From the NCBI RefSeq assembly GCF_900168205.1, contig NZ_FUZE01000015.1:40623-104622 (forward strand): a stretch of DNA of 64,000 bases, read 5' to 3'. Shown here in pieces: positions 1-7,813 of this stretch (positions are counted from its first letter, which is position 1; each line of letters begins with the position of its first letter). Both the position numbers and the translations under genes were made by a program. Origin of the DNA: Chryseobacterium balustinum (GTDB lineage: Bacteria; Bacteroidota; Bacteroidia; Flavobacteriales; Weeksellaceae). Below the pieces are notes generated by a model. The model saw nothing but the letters and a program-made list of their open reading frames with translations, searched no databases and was not told the DNA's origin.

Positions 1-2
1 TG

Positions 3-2324
3 GTTACTGAAAAAAATAACAATTTACTAGGTAAAAACCGAAAAGCCTTATTAGTGATGGCTACCGGAAGCGGAAAAACAAGAACAGCTGCTGCCATTGT
101 AGATATGATGACCAAGTGCAACTGGGCAAAAAGGATTCTGTTTCTCGCAGACCGCAATGCATTGGTAACACAAGCCAAAAATGCTTTTAAAGAGCATTTG
201 CCTCATTTGTCTGCGATAGATTTAACTAAGGAAAAAGAAGATCTGCACGCCCGTGTGGTGTTTTCCACCTATCCTACGATTCTGAACCGGATTGATGCAT
301 CAAAAGTAGATGAGCAAAAAATGTATGGCGTAGGACATTTTGATTTAATTATTATTGATGAAGCGCACCGGTCTGTGTATCAAAAATACCAGGCAATATT
401 TGATTATTTTGATTCTATCTTGATCGGTTTAACGGCCACCCCGAAGAAAGATATCGACATCAATACCTACCATCTTTTTGAGATTGAAGATGATAATCCC
501 ACGTTTTCTTATGAGCTAGATGATGCAGTAAACAGCAATTATTTGGTGCCACCAAAAGCGTTTACAGTACCCGTAAAATTCCCCCGAGAAGGTGTAAAGT
601 ATAAAGAACTTAGCGATAAAGACAAAAAGCATTTTGATGATCTCTTCGGTATTGATGCTGCTTCCGAAGAGGATGATGATAATCCGATAATTGGAAAAAG
701 CAAAATCAATAGTTTCCTTTTCAATACGGACACAGTAGATTTGGTATTAGATTATCTGATGACAAACGGTCTTCATGTAGAGGAAGGTGACAAATTAGGA
801 AAAACGATTATTTTCGCTAAAAATCATAGACACGCACTTTTCATTGAAGACAGATTCAATAAAAACTATCCTGAATACAACGGAAAATTTTTACGGGTTA
901 TTGACAATTATGAAGACAAAGCCCAGGATCTTTTAGAAAAATTTTGTTTCGATAAAGGCGATGATAAAGATCCGCAAATTGCTGTTTCTGTAGATATGAT
1001 GGACACGGGTGTTGATGCTCCAAGAGTTGTCAATTTAGTTTTCTTCAAAGAAGTAAAATCCTATTCAAAATACTGGCAAATGATTGGTCGGGGGACACGT
1101 CTTTGCCCAGACCTGTTTGGCACAGGAAGAGACAAAGAATTTTTTCTGATCTTCGACATCTGTGCTAATTTCGAATTTTTTGATGAATTCCCGGAAGGTA
1201 CGGTTGCGACAAGATCAAAATCTTTGCAACAACAGCTTTTTATAGCGCAGTTAGAAGTTGTTCAAAGTATCAGAACGAATCCCGAATCAAACCAAGAAGA
1301 TTCAGATTTTGCCAATCTTTATGCCAATGAGCTACATCAGAAAATCCTGAATCTTGATGAGAGTCGTTTTGAAGTGCGAAAGCACTGGGAATTTGTAATG
1401 AAATATAAAGACAAAAAAGCCTGGGAGCATCTTACGAATACATCTATCATTGAAATTGAAAACCATCTTTCGCATTTGGTTTCGTACACCGAAGATAAAG
1501 ACGAGCTGGCTAAGAAATTTGATCTCATCATTTATCAGCTTCAGTTAGCGATTTTAAACGCTTCTAAAAAGCAAATCAATCTTATTCAAAACATTAGAGG
1601 AGTTGGAGAATTACTTCAAAAGAAAAAAAACATCATATCAGTTAAAGCCAAAGAAAACACTATAAACGCAATCATTTCGGAAGAATTTTGGAGTACAGTT
1701 AATCTTAAGAAATTAGAAAAAATACGGGAAGATCTTCGTGGCTTGATTCATTTGTTAAAAGATGATCAAAAAGAGCCGATTGTTTACTCAAACTTCAAAG
1801 ATGAATTAAACCCTGAATTTATAAAAGAGCGCGATCTTCTGGAAAACTATACCACACTCCAAAGCTATAAAGATCGAGTAGAGAATTTTATCCGAAAGAA
1901 TAAAAATCACTTGGTTATTGATAAAATATACAGAAATATTCCTATTTCACCAAACGATTTGACAGCATTGGAAGAGTTTATGACCTACGAAAAATTTTAT
2001 ACTCAAGAGATTGAGAAAGAATATGGAACTAAATCCCTGGGAATTTTTGTACGCCGCGTTTTGGGATTAGACATCGAAGCTGCAAACCGTCATTTCGCAA
2101 ATTTCATACAGGAAGAAAATCTTAATGCCAATCAAATTTTATTTGTGCAGAAAATAGTAGATTATCTCAATAAAAATGGTGTTTTGGAAAAACATATGCT
2201 TACACAATCTCCTTTTACAGATTTCGATGACCAAGGTGTTTTCGGAGTTTTTGAAGAAAATCAGAAATCTGCCAGAATTATAAAATTGGTCGATGAAATT
2301 TATCAAAGTGCTGAAATTGCATAA
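3..2324 (+). CDS. hsdR: Type I restriction enzyme R subunit (HsdR), C-terminal part, cut by the window edge
   Basis: The frame is open to the left edge, so the GTG at 54 is not the true start and the N-terminal nuclease domain lies outside. Superfamily 2 helicase motifs are visible: motif I ATGSGKTR (about 60-83), DEAH (about 357-368), LTATP (429-443) and motif VI QMIGRGTR (about 1078-1101). The long charged C-terminal half resembles the EcoEI-type HsdR C-terminal domain. HsdR is the ATP-driven DNA translocase and cleavage subunit of a type I restriction system, working with HsdM and HsdS, which should lie upstream. A plain DEAD/DEAH helicase is possible but less likely. It is followed at once by the retron region, which marks a defence island. 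Confidence 0.82.
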   Translation, partial: VTEKNNNLLGKNRKALLVMATGSGKTRTAAAIVDMMTKCNWAKRILFLADRNALVTQAKNAFKEHLPHLSAIDLTKEKEDLHARVVFSTYPTILNRIDASKVDEQKMYGVGHFDLIIIDEAHRSVYQKYQAIFDYFDSILIGLTATPKKDIDINTYHLFEIEDDNPTFSYELDDAVNSNYLVPPKAFTVPVKFPREGVKYKELSDKDKKHFDDLFGIDAASEEDDDNPIIGKSKINSFLFNTDTVDLVLDYLMTNGLHVEEGDKLGKTIIFAKNHRHALFIEDRFNKNYPEYNGKFLRVIDNYEDKAQDLLEKFCFDKGDDKDPQIAVSVDMMDTGVDAPRVVNLVFFKEVKSYSKYWQMIGRGTRLCPDLFGTGRDKEFFLIFDICANFEFFDEFPEGTVATRSKSLQQQLFIAQLEVVQSIRTNPESNQEDSDFANLYANELHQKILNLDESRFEVRKHWEFVMKYKDKKAWEHLTNTSIIEIENHLSHLVSYTEDKDELAKKFDLIIYQLQLAILNASKKQINLIQNIRGVGELLQKKKNIISVKAKENTINAIISEEFWSTVNLKKLEKIREDLRGLIHLLKDDQKEPIVYSNFKDELNPEFIKERDLLENYTTLQSYKDRVENFIRKNKNHLVIDKIYRNIPISPNDLTALEEFMTYEKFYTQEIEKEYGTKSLGIFVRRVLGLDIEAANRHFANFIQEENLNANQILFVQKIVDYLNKNGVLEKHMLTQSPFTDFDDQGVFGVFEENQKSARIIKLVDEIYQSAEIA

Positions 2325-2353
2325 GCTCCAAAAAACAAGGTAAAATAATTAAT

Positions 2354-2373
2354 CTATGCACTTGTGTTGCACA
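2354..2373 (+). promoter_or_regulatory. Putative operator CTATGCAC-N5-TTGCACA upstream of the retron
   Basis: Two TGCAC words sit 11 bases apart in the same orientation, about one helical turn, and overlap the -33 element of the predicted retron promoter. The same pattern with the same 5-base gap recurs at 7431-7450, upstream of the next operon, each time after a nearby TAAAATA word. A shared regulator-binding site is the simplest reading. Ends of an inserted module are the alternative. Confidence 0.4.
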
Positions 2374-2390
2374 GAAGTGTTTTAGTTTTG
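2362..2390 (+). promoter_or_regulatory. Predicted promoter of the retron ncRNA/operon
   Basis: TTG at 2362-2364, an 18-base spacer and TAGTTTTG at 2383-2390 fit the flavobacterial consensus TTG-N17-23-TAnnTTTG. Transcription would begin about 2396-2398, just before the a1 repeat of the predicted retron RNA at 2412. The -33 end overlaps the TGCAC direct repeat at 2354-2373, so the promoter could be repressible. Confidence 0.55.
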
Positions 2391-2411
2391 CACTATAAAA
2401 CAAGAAAGAAG

Positions 2412-2694
2412 TTCTTTGAAAAGCCTGTTTTAAGATTTTGATTTTGCCTGCTGTTGGAAGTTTTCCCAAAAATCGGCAGGTGTTCCGGAGATGTAAATCT
2501 TCGGAATAAAGGTTTGGTGATCATTTATTGTAGATTTTTCTTCAGTTGAGATTTATTTATTTATTATTTCAATAGGAATTTTATTATTATTTATTTCGAT
2601 GGGGCGCTACGCACAACAACTGATCTCAGTAAAAACCCTCACTTATTTTTTTATAATTGAATAGATAAAGAAAACAAAAACAGGCTTCGAAGAA
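2412..2694 (+). ncRNA. Predicted retron msr-msd RNA
   Basis: The ends are complementary: AAGCCTGTTTT (2421-2431) pairs perfectly with AAAACAGGCTT (2677-2687), and pairing continues outward (2412-2418 with 2688-2694) with one wobble. These are the expected a1/a2 repeats, ending 13 bases before the reverse transcriptase start. Inside are msr-like stem-loops: CCTGC/GCAGG (2447-2451 with 2476-2480) with an inner TTGG/CCAA stem, and a 10-pair hairpin 2483-2492/2497-2506 with a GTAA loop. A later TCAGTTG/CAACTGA pairing (2532-2538 with 2617-2623) may close the msd, which holds an AT-rich tract. G2434 just after a1 is a candidate branching guanosine. The outer ends and msd limits are inferred. Confidence 0.65.
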
Positions 2695-2707
2695 TGACAC
2701 AAATAAC

Positions 2708-3916
2708 ATGGTTACAAAAGAAATTACAATAGAGCAGAAAAAAATAATCTCTGATACTTTCAGATGGGTAAAAAATGTGTCAGACTTTTGTCTCGTTTTG
2801 AATTACTGTCAAAGTATTGTGTATCCTCAGACCTATTTCGATATTTCGGAATATCTATTGAAAACATTAGCCCATCCAAATTCAAAAAATCGTTACAAAA
2901 CTTTTAAGATAAAGAAAAAAAATGGAGGCACTAGAACCATTCACTCGCCTAAACCTGAGCTCAAGATTCTTTTGAGATGTATTAACTTAATTTTACAATG
3001 TACATACACTGTTCATCAAAACGCTTATGGTTTTGTTGAAGGTAAATCTGTGGTAGATAATGCCAAGTTGCATTGCAATAACAATTACGTTTTTAATATC
3101 GATTTAAAAGACTTTTTCCCAAGCATAGAAATAGGAAGAGTTTTGAACCGTTTAAGTTTTCCACCTTTTAATTTGAAAAAAGAAAATGGGAATGAAAAAA
3201 TCGGCAATTATATTGCTTGGCTAGCTTGCGAAAACATATTGGTAGAGCGGGAATTAAATGGGAAAATCATAAAAACAGTGAAAAGAGTTCTTCCACAAGG
3301 TTCACCTATATCTCCAATTCTTACCAATATTATTTGTGAAAGATTAGACCGTAGATTAACGGGTCTTGCCAATAGATTTGGGGTGAGATATAGTCGGTAT
3401 GCAGATGATATTACTTTTAGTTCGATGCACAATGTATATCAAAAAGATGGTGAGTTTCGTAAAGAAATGGAGCGCATTATATCTGAGCAGTACTTTACCA
3501 TTAACCAAAGTAAAGTTCGTTTACAGAAATCTACAGTAAGACAAGAAGTGACAGGGATTACAGTAAATAAACAGGTCAATGTTTCACAGAAGTACATCAA
3601 ACAGCTAAGAATGTGGTTGTACTTCTGTGAAACTTATGGTACAAACAAAGGACTATCATTGTTTTTGAAATCTTACATAAAAGACAAAACGCATGTAAAA
3701 AAAGCTATTCCCACACCGGAATTTATGGAAGCAGTCATTGTGGGTAAGCTAAATTATCTTTCTATGGTAAAAGGAGTAGAAAATTCGACTTATTTGAAGT
3801 TGAAAGAACGTTTTGATAATTTATCCTCAACTTATGTTGATGTAGAAAATATACTGGCAGTCTGGGAAGAAAATGGGATTGATGAAGCGATGGATTTATA
3901 TTCAAAAATCGTATAA
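2708..3916 (+). CDS. Retron-type reverse transcriptase
   Basis: This 402-residue enzyme should reverse-transcribe the RNA encoded just upstream into multicopy single-stranded DNA joined to RNA. Reverse transcriptase blocks are clear: DLKDFFPSI near residue 132, the LPQGSP segment near 195-200 and the catalytic YADD at 231-234. Two retron hallmarks are present: NAxxH (NAKLH, 118-122) and VTG (281-283), which separates it from group II intron and DGR enzymes. No maturase or endonuclease domain follows. The ATG lies 13 bases after the a2 repeat, the usual retron order, and the stop is 2 bases before the next ATG, so it heads a four-gene operon. Phage defence is the known role of most retrons; for this one it is inference. 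Confidence 0.88.
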   Translation: MVTKEITIEQKKIISDTFRWVKNVSDFCLVLNYCQSIVYPQTYFDISEYLLKTLAHPNSKNRYKTFKIKKKNGGTRTIHSPKPELKILLRCINLILQCTYTVHQNAYGFVEGKSVVDNAKLHCNNNYVFNIDLKDFFPSIEIGRVLNRLSFPPFNLKKENGNEKIGNYIAWLACENILVERELNGKIIKTVKRVLPQGSPISPILTNIICERLDRRLTGLANRFGVRYSRYADDITFSSMHNVYQKDGEFRKEMERIISEQYFTINQSKVRLQKSTVRQEVTGITVNKQVNVSQKYIKQLRMWLYFCETYGTNKGLSLFLKSYIKDKTHVKKAIPTPEFMEAVIVGKLNYLSMVKGVENSTYLKLKERFDNLSSTYVDVENILAVWEENGIDEAMDLYSKIV

Positions 3917-3918
3917 AA

Positions 3919-5061
3919 ATGGCAAAAGATAAATACGACTTTATCCAAGAATTATTGGAAAATAAAAAATTAAAACCCGCTCAACGAGAGCGGATTTTGA
4001 TGCTTACAAAAGAGGAAATAAAAAAAGATGGCGTCTTTGGAAAAGAACTAGAGGAAAGGGTGAAGAAGTTGGAGGAGAGCATTGGGGGCGAGACCAGTAT
4101 TTATAATAAAGATAAACAGACTGAAATTTTCATAAATAAACATGATCCTAAATCCATGGTAAGTTTCCTTAATGAATTTAGTAAAAATGATGATCTAAAA
4201 TGGTTTACACATAAGCCAGATCAAAATCAAGAGTTTAATTATCAGGATTATTTACATTATGCGAAGGAACTGTTACCAAAAAATGCAAAACTTAACATTA
4301 ATTTTTTGACATATTCCAATATTAGAAATTTTTTGTTTTTGACAGAAGACAATAATGGTAAGAGATATCCATGCTGGAAAAATTACAATGAAAACATAAA
4401 TTACACTTGGTCTGATATAAAAAGTTGGTGCGAAATTCATCCAAACATTCATCCTTATACTGCTGAGATTAATGGAGAATCATTCAATATATTTATCGAT
4501 CAGTTTAAAAATGTTATAGAATTTAGAACTGATGTGAGTGACTTTAATTTTTTCAACAGGATTAAAGAATTAATTAAAACCAGATTATCAAAAGATGTAA
4601 AGCCAAAGTATTTGGATGGATTTAGAAATATGGGACAAACTTTAAATACTTATATCGATACTAACTTGTTTTTTCATGCTATAATACAAATTATAGAGTG
4701 GATTAATATAAATAAAGCGAAATCGAATGAGGTAACTTTTGACTTAGTGGATAAAGATGGTTTTTATCAATTTGAAATTTTCCATAAAGATAGTTATATG
4801 TCATATGCCCCAGATAGTCTCAAAATTATGGGTCAGCAAGGAGATTTTGATAAAACCAAAAAAAATTTATTTTGTGTAGCTGATTGGGAAATTGAAACAG
4901 AATTGGATAATAAAAAGAATTACCGAATCACGTGTTTAGATGAAAATACCGTGATCGAAATTAAAAATAAACAAAATGTAATTTCTAGAAATATTATTTC
5001 AGAATTAGATTATAAAATTGGAGGATTAAAACATATTCTAAAATTATACAAAAATATATAG
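3919..5061 (+). CDS. Retron-operon protein 1, possible degenerate GHKL ATPase-like protein
   Basis: I do not firmly recognise this 380-residue soluble protein. The first 65 residues are charged and helical and could form a coiled coil. Residues from about 225 to 365 have the order of a GHKL (histidine-kinase type) ATP-binding fold: an N-box-like helix (about 240-260), paired strands, a short G-rich turn (GQQGDF) and a VADWEI strand, but the usual N and DxGxG residues are not evident. No phosphoacceptor His box is obvious. Its position, 2 bases after the reverse transcriptase and upstream of receiver-like proteins, is what makes a sensor-type role attractive. Structure prediction would settle the fold; treat the GHKL idea as weak. 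Confidence 0.55.
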   Translation: MAKDKYDFIQELLENKKLKPAQRERILMLTKEEIKKDGVFGKELEERVKKLEESIGGETSIYNKDKQTEIFINKHDPKSMVSFLNEFSKNDDLKWFTHKPDQNQEFNYQDYLHYAKELLPKNAKLNINFLTYSNIRNFLFLTEDNNGKRYPCWKNYNENINYTWSDIKSWCEIHPNIHPYTAEINGESFNIFIDQFKNVIEFRTDVSDFNFFNRIKELIKTRLSKDVKPKYLDGFRNMGQTLNTYIDTNLFFHAIIQIIEWININKAKSNEVTFDLVDKDGFYQFEIFHKDSYMSYAPDSLKIMGQQGDFDKTKKNLFCVADWEIETELDNKKNYRITCLDENTVIEIKNKQNVISRNIISELDYKIGGLKHILKLYKNI

Positions 5062-5062
5062 A

Positions 5063-5716
5063 ATGATTTATTTATTTGAAGATAGAAAAGGTCGAATGCT
5101 TCAATACATTAGTGAAGGTATAAATAATCCAGTTCTAAAAGAAGCAATTTTTGATTGTTCGGATGAAAATATTGATCAATATATTGACGATAATTTCAAG
5201 GATGCTACTTGTATTCTTTTTCACAAATCTTACAACTTTCCAAATAGAAGGATTACAAGTGATTTGGTAAAAGAGAATTTTTTGAGAAAAAAAATACCTT
5301 TTGTTTATTTTAGTGGAGGTCTTAAGAATAATTTATTGATCGATAAACAAGTGTACACAGGTAATGTAGATAGCGGGGATATGTATAATAACTTAAGTCT
5401 ATTTTTAGAGCAAAATAACAAAAATAAATCTATTAATATTCCTCTTTTAATTTACGGAAAACGTTATTTATTAAATTCATTATTAGAATTACAAAATAGA
5501 ATAATAAAATATCTTTTTGATAAACCCGACAATCAAACACTTGATGATGATGATTTAGACGAAATTGAAGATATAATTTACACCAGAATAAATGAACCAG
5601 AACTTGCTGTCGATAAAAGTAAATTAATGAAATGGATTAAAAATAAAATTGGAAAAGAAGAAATTAAAGTAGAGATTTTAAAATCTCAAATAGAAAAATT
5701 AATAGGAAAATATTAA
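5063..5716 (+). CDS. Retron-operon protein 2, pseudo-receiver-like protein
   Basis: A 217-residue protein with two parts. Residues 1-115 alternate strands and helices as in a response-regulator receiver: MIYLFEDRKG gives the acidic first strand, ATCILFHKS the central strand, where His replaces the phosphorylated Asp, and IPFVYFSGG the strand that normally carries Ser/Thr. The receiver would therefore be catalytically dead, or a decoy. Residues 120-217 are helical, with an acidic DDDDLDEIED stretch and a basic Lys-rich tail. It starts 1 base after the previous stop and ends 3 bases before the next gene, so co-translation is likely. The receiver call comes from strand pattern only and is tentative. 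Confidence 0.5.
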   Translation: MIYLFEDRKGRMLQYISEGINNPVLKEAIFDCSDENIDQYIDDNFKDATCILFHKSYNFPNRRITSDLVKENFLRKKIPFVYFSGGLKNNLLIDKQVYTGNVDSGDMYNNLSLFLEQNNKNKSINIPLLIYGKRYLLNSLLELQNRIIKYLFDKPDNQTLDDDDLDEIEDIIYTRINEPELAVDKSKLMKWIKNKIGKEEIKVEILKSQIEKLIGKY

Positions 5717-5719
5717 AGT

Positions 5720-7420
5720 ATGAATACTATTTATTTTCATCAGAAGTCAGGATTTGAAGATAGATTTGAAATTGCCTTACTTAAAAGTATGAGCAACGAA
5801 GAATCAATCAAAATACACACATTTAGCAAAGAACAGATTGAAAAACATTTGCCTTCCAAATTTGAATATGATGCTGATTCTTTTGATGTTCTGTTAATTC
5901 CTACTGTTTTTGATTCTTCCAATTATATGAGTTACGACGGGATAGAGTTTGCCCTCTTTTGGTACTTCCATTTAATAAAAAAAGATAAGCCATTTGCAAT
6001 AGTACTTCTCGGAACTGAATCAACTTCATCATTTTTTCAGCATTGTGATTATTCGAATTTTTTTAAATGCCCCAATGTGCATTATGTAGATTTTAATTAT
6101 GAAATGATAAGCACATTTTTAAAGAAGTTGGATTTAAAAGATTTCTCGTCGAGAGATTATCTTAATGCTTTGAAAAATGTAAATCTGAAACCTTCTACAA
6201 GCTACAAAACTCATCATTCCATCGCTAATGAATGGGCAATTTATCGCTGGGCTAATACGATAGGCGCTACAGATAAAGATATTGACCAGATTGAAAACAA
6301 AGTTGAGAATCAATTGTACTTTAAATATTTACAAACTATTTTTCCTGTAAGTGATCTTCCTAAAATTGAAGAAAATGAACTCAAAATTAGAAACTTAAAG
6401 GATTCAAAAATTCTATATATTGACGACGAAGCAGATAAAGGTTGGTATGAGATCTTTTGTAAAATTTTAGTTGACATAAACGAAGTACAGGAATTTGATT
6501 ATTTGGGTGATGAGCTAAAAGATAAATCTCAAGAAGAAATCATTAATCTTTCATTGGATAAAATAAAAGAACAAGATACAGACATTGTAATTCTTGATTT
6601 CCGTTTACATGAAAATGATTTTACTGATGATGTTTCAGAAGTTACAGGTCTGAAAATTTTAAAAGAAATAAAGAAAATCAATCCAGGAATTCAGGTAATT
6701 ATCTTTTCAGCAACCAATAAAATCTGGAATTTACAAGCTTTACAAAAGGCTGGTACAGACGGATTTATTGTTAAGGAATCACCAGAAAATAGCGTTGAAT
6801 CAAAATTTACAGAAGAAATTATTAGGTCTTTCACCTATGAGTTAGATATAGCAAATAAGAAAAAATTTCTAAAAAATGTATTTGTTTCACTAGATAAAAT
6901 AAATAATAACGTCTGTAAGACTGATTATATTGACGACACGAGCTTTGAAACTTTCTTGCACTTGTTATCTTCCCAAACTAATATTATAAAATCTGCCGCT
7001 AAAAAAATTGATATAAATGATAAATCTACATTAGATATAGTTTTCCTTAATTGTTTCAATTTTCTAGAAAACTTTAAAAATGAGTACTATTTGAATTATC
7101 GAAACTACTCCTATTCTCTTGGTATAAATGAAATTAGTATGAATAGATATTCCTATAATACTGAATTTTCTATTGAAAATAAAGGTCTTTTTTCACCGAA
7201 TAATCAAAGTGACAAACCCACATTTTTTATAACTACTGCCAACATAATGATAAATTATCTTGAGCTGTGTAATCATAACGATATTATAATCACAAAACTT
7301 GGCAAAGTCACAAAATACCGAAATGATTTTATACATGGTACTAAACATCATTTTGAAGAAAATGAAATTATTTTAATTTTAGAAATATTAGTGCTTATAA
7401 CTAGTGATTTGAAAGAATGA
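5720..7420 (+). CDS. Receiver domain protein with C-terminal HEPN-like ribonuclease motif, likely retron effector
   Basis: Of 566 residues, 1-135 look like another alpha/beta Rossmann or receiver-like domain. Residues 229-360 form a complete receiver: acidic LYIDDE (233-237), phosphoacceptor D293 in IVILDFRL, S330 in IIFSAT and K352 in FIVKES. The remaining 200 residues are helical and end with KYRNDFIHG, where R534 and H539 form the Rx4H motif of HEPN ribonucleases. The natural reading is an effector whose RNase is controlled by the receiver and by the retron complex. This is the last gene of the tight retron operon, with 1-3 base gaps throughout. The receiver is well supported; HEPN rests on one motif and helical context. 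Confidence 0.65.
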   Translation: MNTIYFHQKSGFEDRFEIALLKSMSNEESIKIHTFSKEQIEKHLPSKFEYDADSFDVLLIPTVFDSSNYMSYDGIEFALFWYFHLIKKDKPFAIVLLGTESTSSFFQHCDYSNFFKCPNVHYVDFNYEMISTFLKKLDLKDFSSRDYLNALKNVNLKPSTSYKTHHSIANEWAIYRWANTIGATDKDIDQIENKVENQLYFKYLQTIFPVSDLPKIEENELKIRNLKDSKILYIDDEADKGWYEIFCKILVDINEVQEFDYLGDELKDKSQEEIINLSLDKIKEQDTDIVILDFRLHENDFTDDVSEVTGLKILKEIKKINPGIQVIIFSATNKIWNLQALQKAGTDGFIVKESPENSVESKFTEEIIRSFTYELDIANKKKFLKNVFVSLDKINNNVCKTDYIDDTSFETFLHLLSSQTNIIKSAAKKIDINDKSTLDIVFLNCFNFLENFKNEYYLNYRNYSYSLGINEISMNRYSYNTEFSIENKGLFSPNNQSDKPTFFITTANIMINYLELCNHNDIIITKLGKVTKYRNDFIHGTKHHFEENEIILILEILVLITSDLKE

Positions 7421-7430
7421 TAAAATAGTT

Positions 7431-7450
7431 CTATGCACCTCCATTGCACA
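7431..7450 (+). promoter_or_regulatory. Second copy of CTATGCAC-N5-TTGCACA, upstream of the helicase operon
   Basis: It has the same bases and 5-base gap as the site at 2354-2373, again following TAAAATA (7421). It lies 10 bases after the receiver-HEPN stop and 66 bases before the next start. A weak CATCTTTG -7-like word follows, but with a spacer too short for the consensus, so the promoter itself is unclear. Confidence 0.4.
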
Positions 7451-7516
7451 ATAAATAAACATCTTTGTTCCAGTAACAAATCTTCATAAAATCTGGTAAT
7501 TTAAAAGCATAAAAGT

Positions 7517-7801
7517 ATGTCATATCTAAACCTAGAAATTAACCGGCCATTAAATGGTCAAGAGAAGAAAATATCAGCTCCAACCCTAAAAACTGGAGAT
7601 CGATTTGTTTTGCAGGGAGATGAAAACCTTTGGTTCAAATTAGATATTGTTTCAACTAATAATCAATATCTCTGTTCAAATGAGGAAGGGAAGACAAAGC
7701 TACTTGATGGTGATCTTAAAGTGACCAGAATAAATGGTATCTGTGGCTCACTTAATTTTCATTCAAAAGAAATAGTCAAATATTTTTTGGAAAACCATTA
7801 A
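7517..7801 (+). CDS. Small uncharacterised protein ahead of the helicase
   Basis: I do not recognise this 94-residue protein. It has a basic N-terminus with proline turns, a central strand-rich part (DRFVLQGDENLWFKLDIV) that could be a small beta-barrel, and a helical tail. There is no signal peptide or membrane segment. Two cysteines (about 70 and 82) do not form a metal motif. It starts 66 bases after the repeated TGCAC site and ends 12 bases before the helicase gene, so it probably shares that operon and may be an accessory or regulatory subunit. Start choice is the first ATG after an AT-rich leader. Confidence 0.6.
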   Translation: MSYLNLEINRPLNGQEKKISAPTLKTGDRFVLQGDENLWFKLDIVSTNNQYLCSNEEGKTKLLDGDLKVTRINGICGSLNFHSKEIVKYFLENH

Positions 7802-7813
7802 ATTTAGATTAAC

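Noticed and set aside
2412..3916. Group II intron or diversity-generating retroelement
   Set aside because: The reverse transcriptase has retron NAxxH and VTG motifs, no maturase or endonuclease domain and no template/variable repeats nearby.
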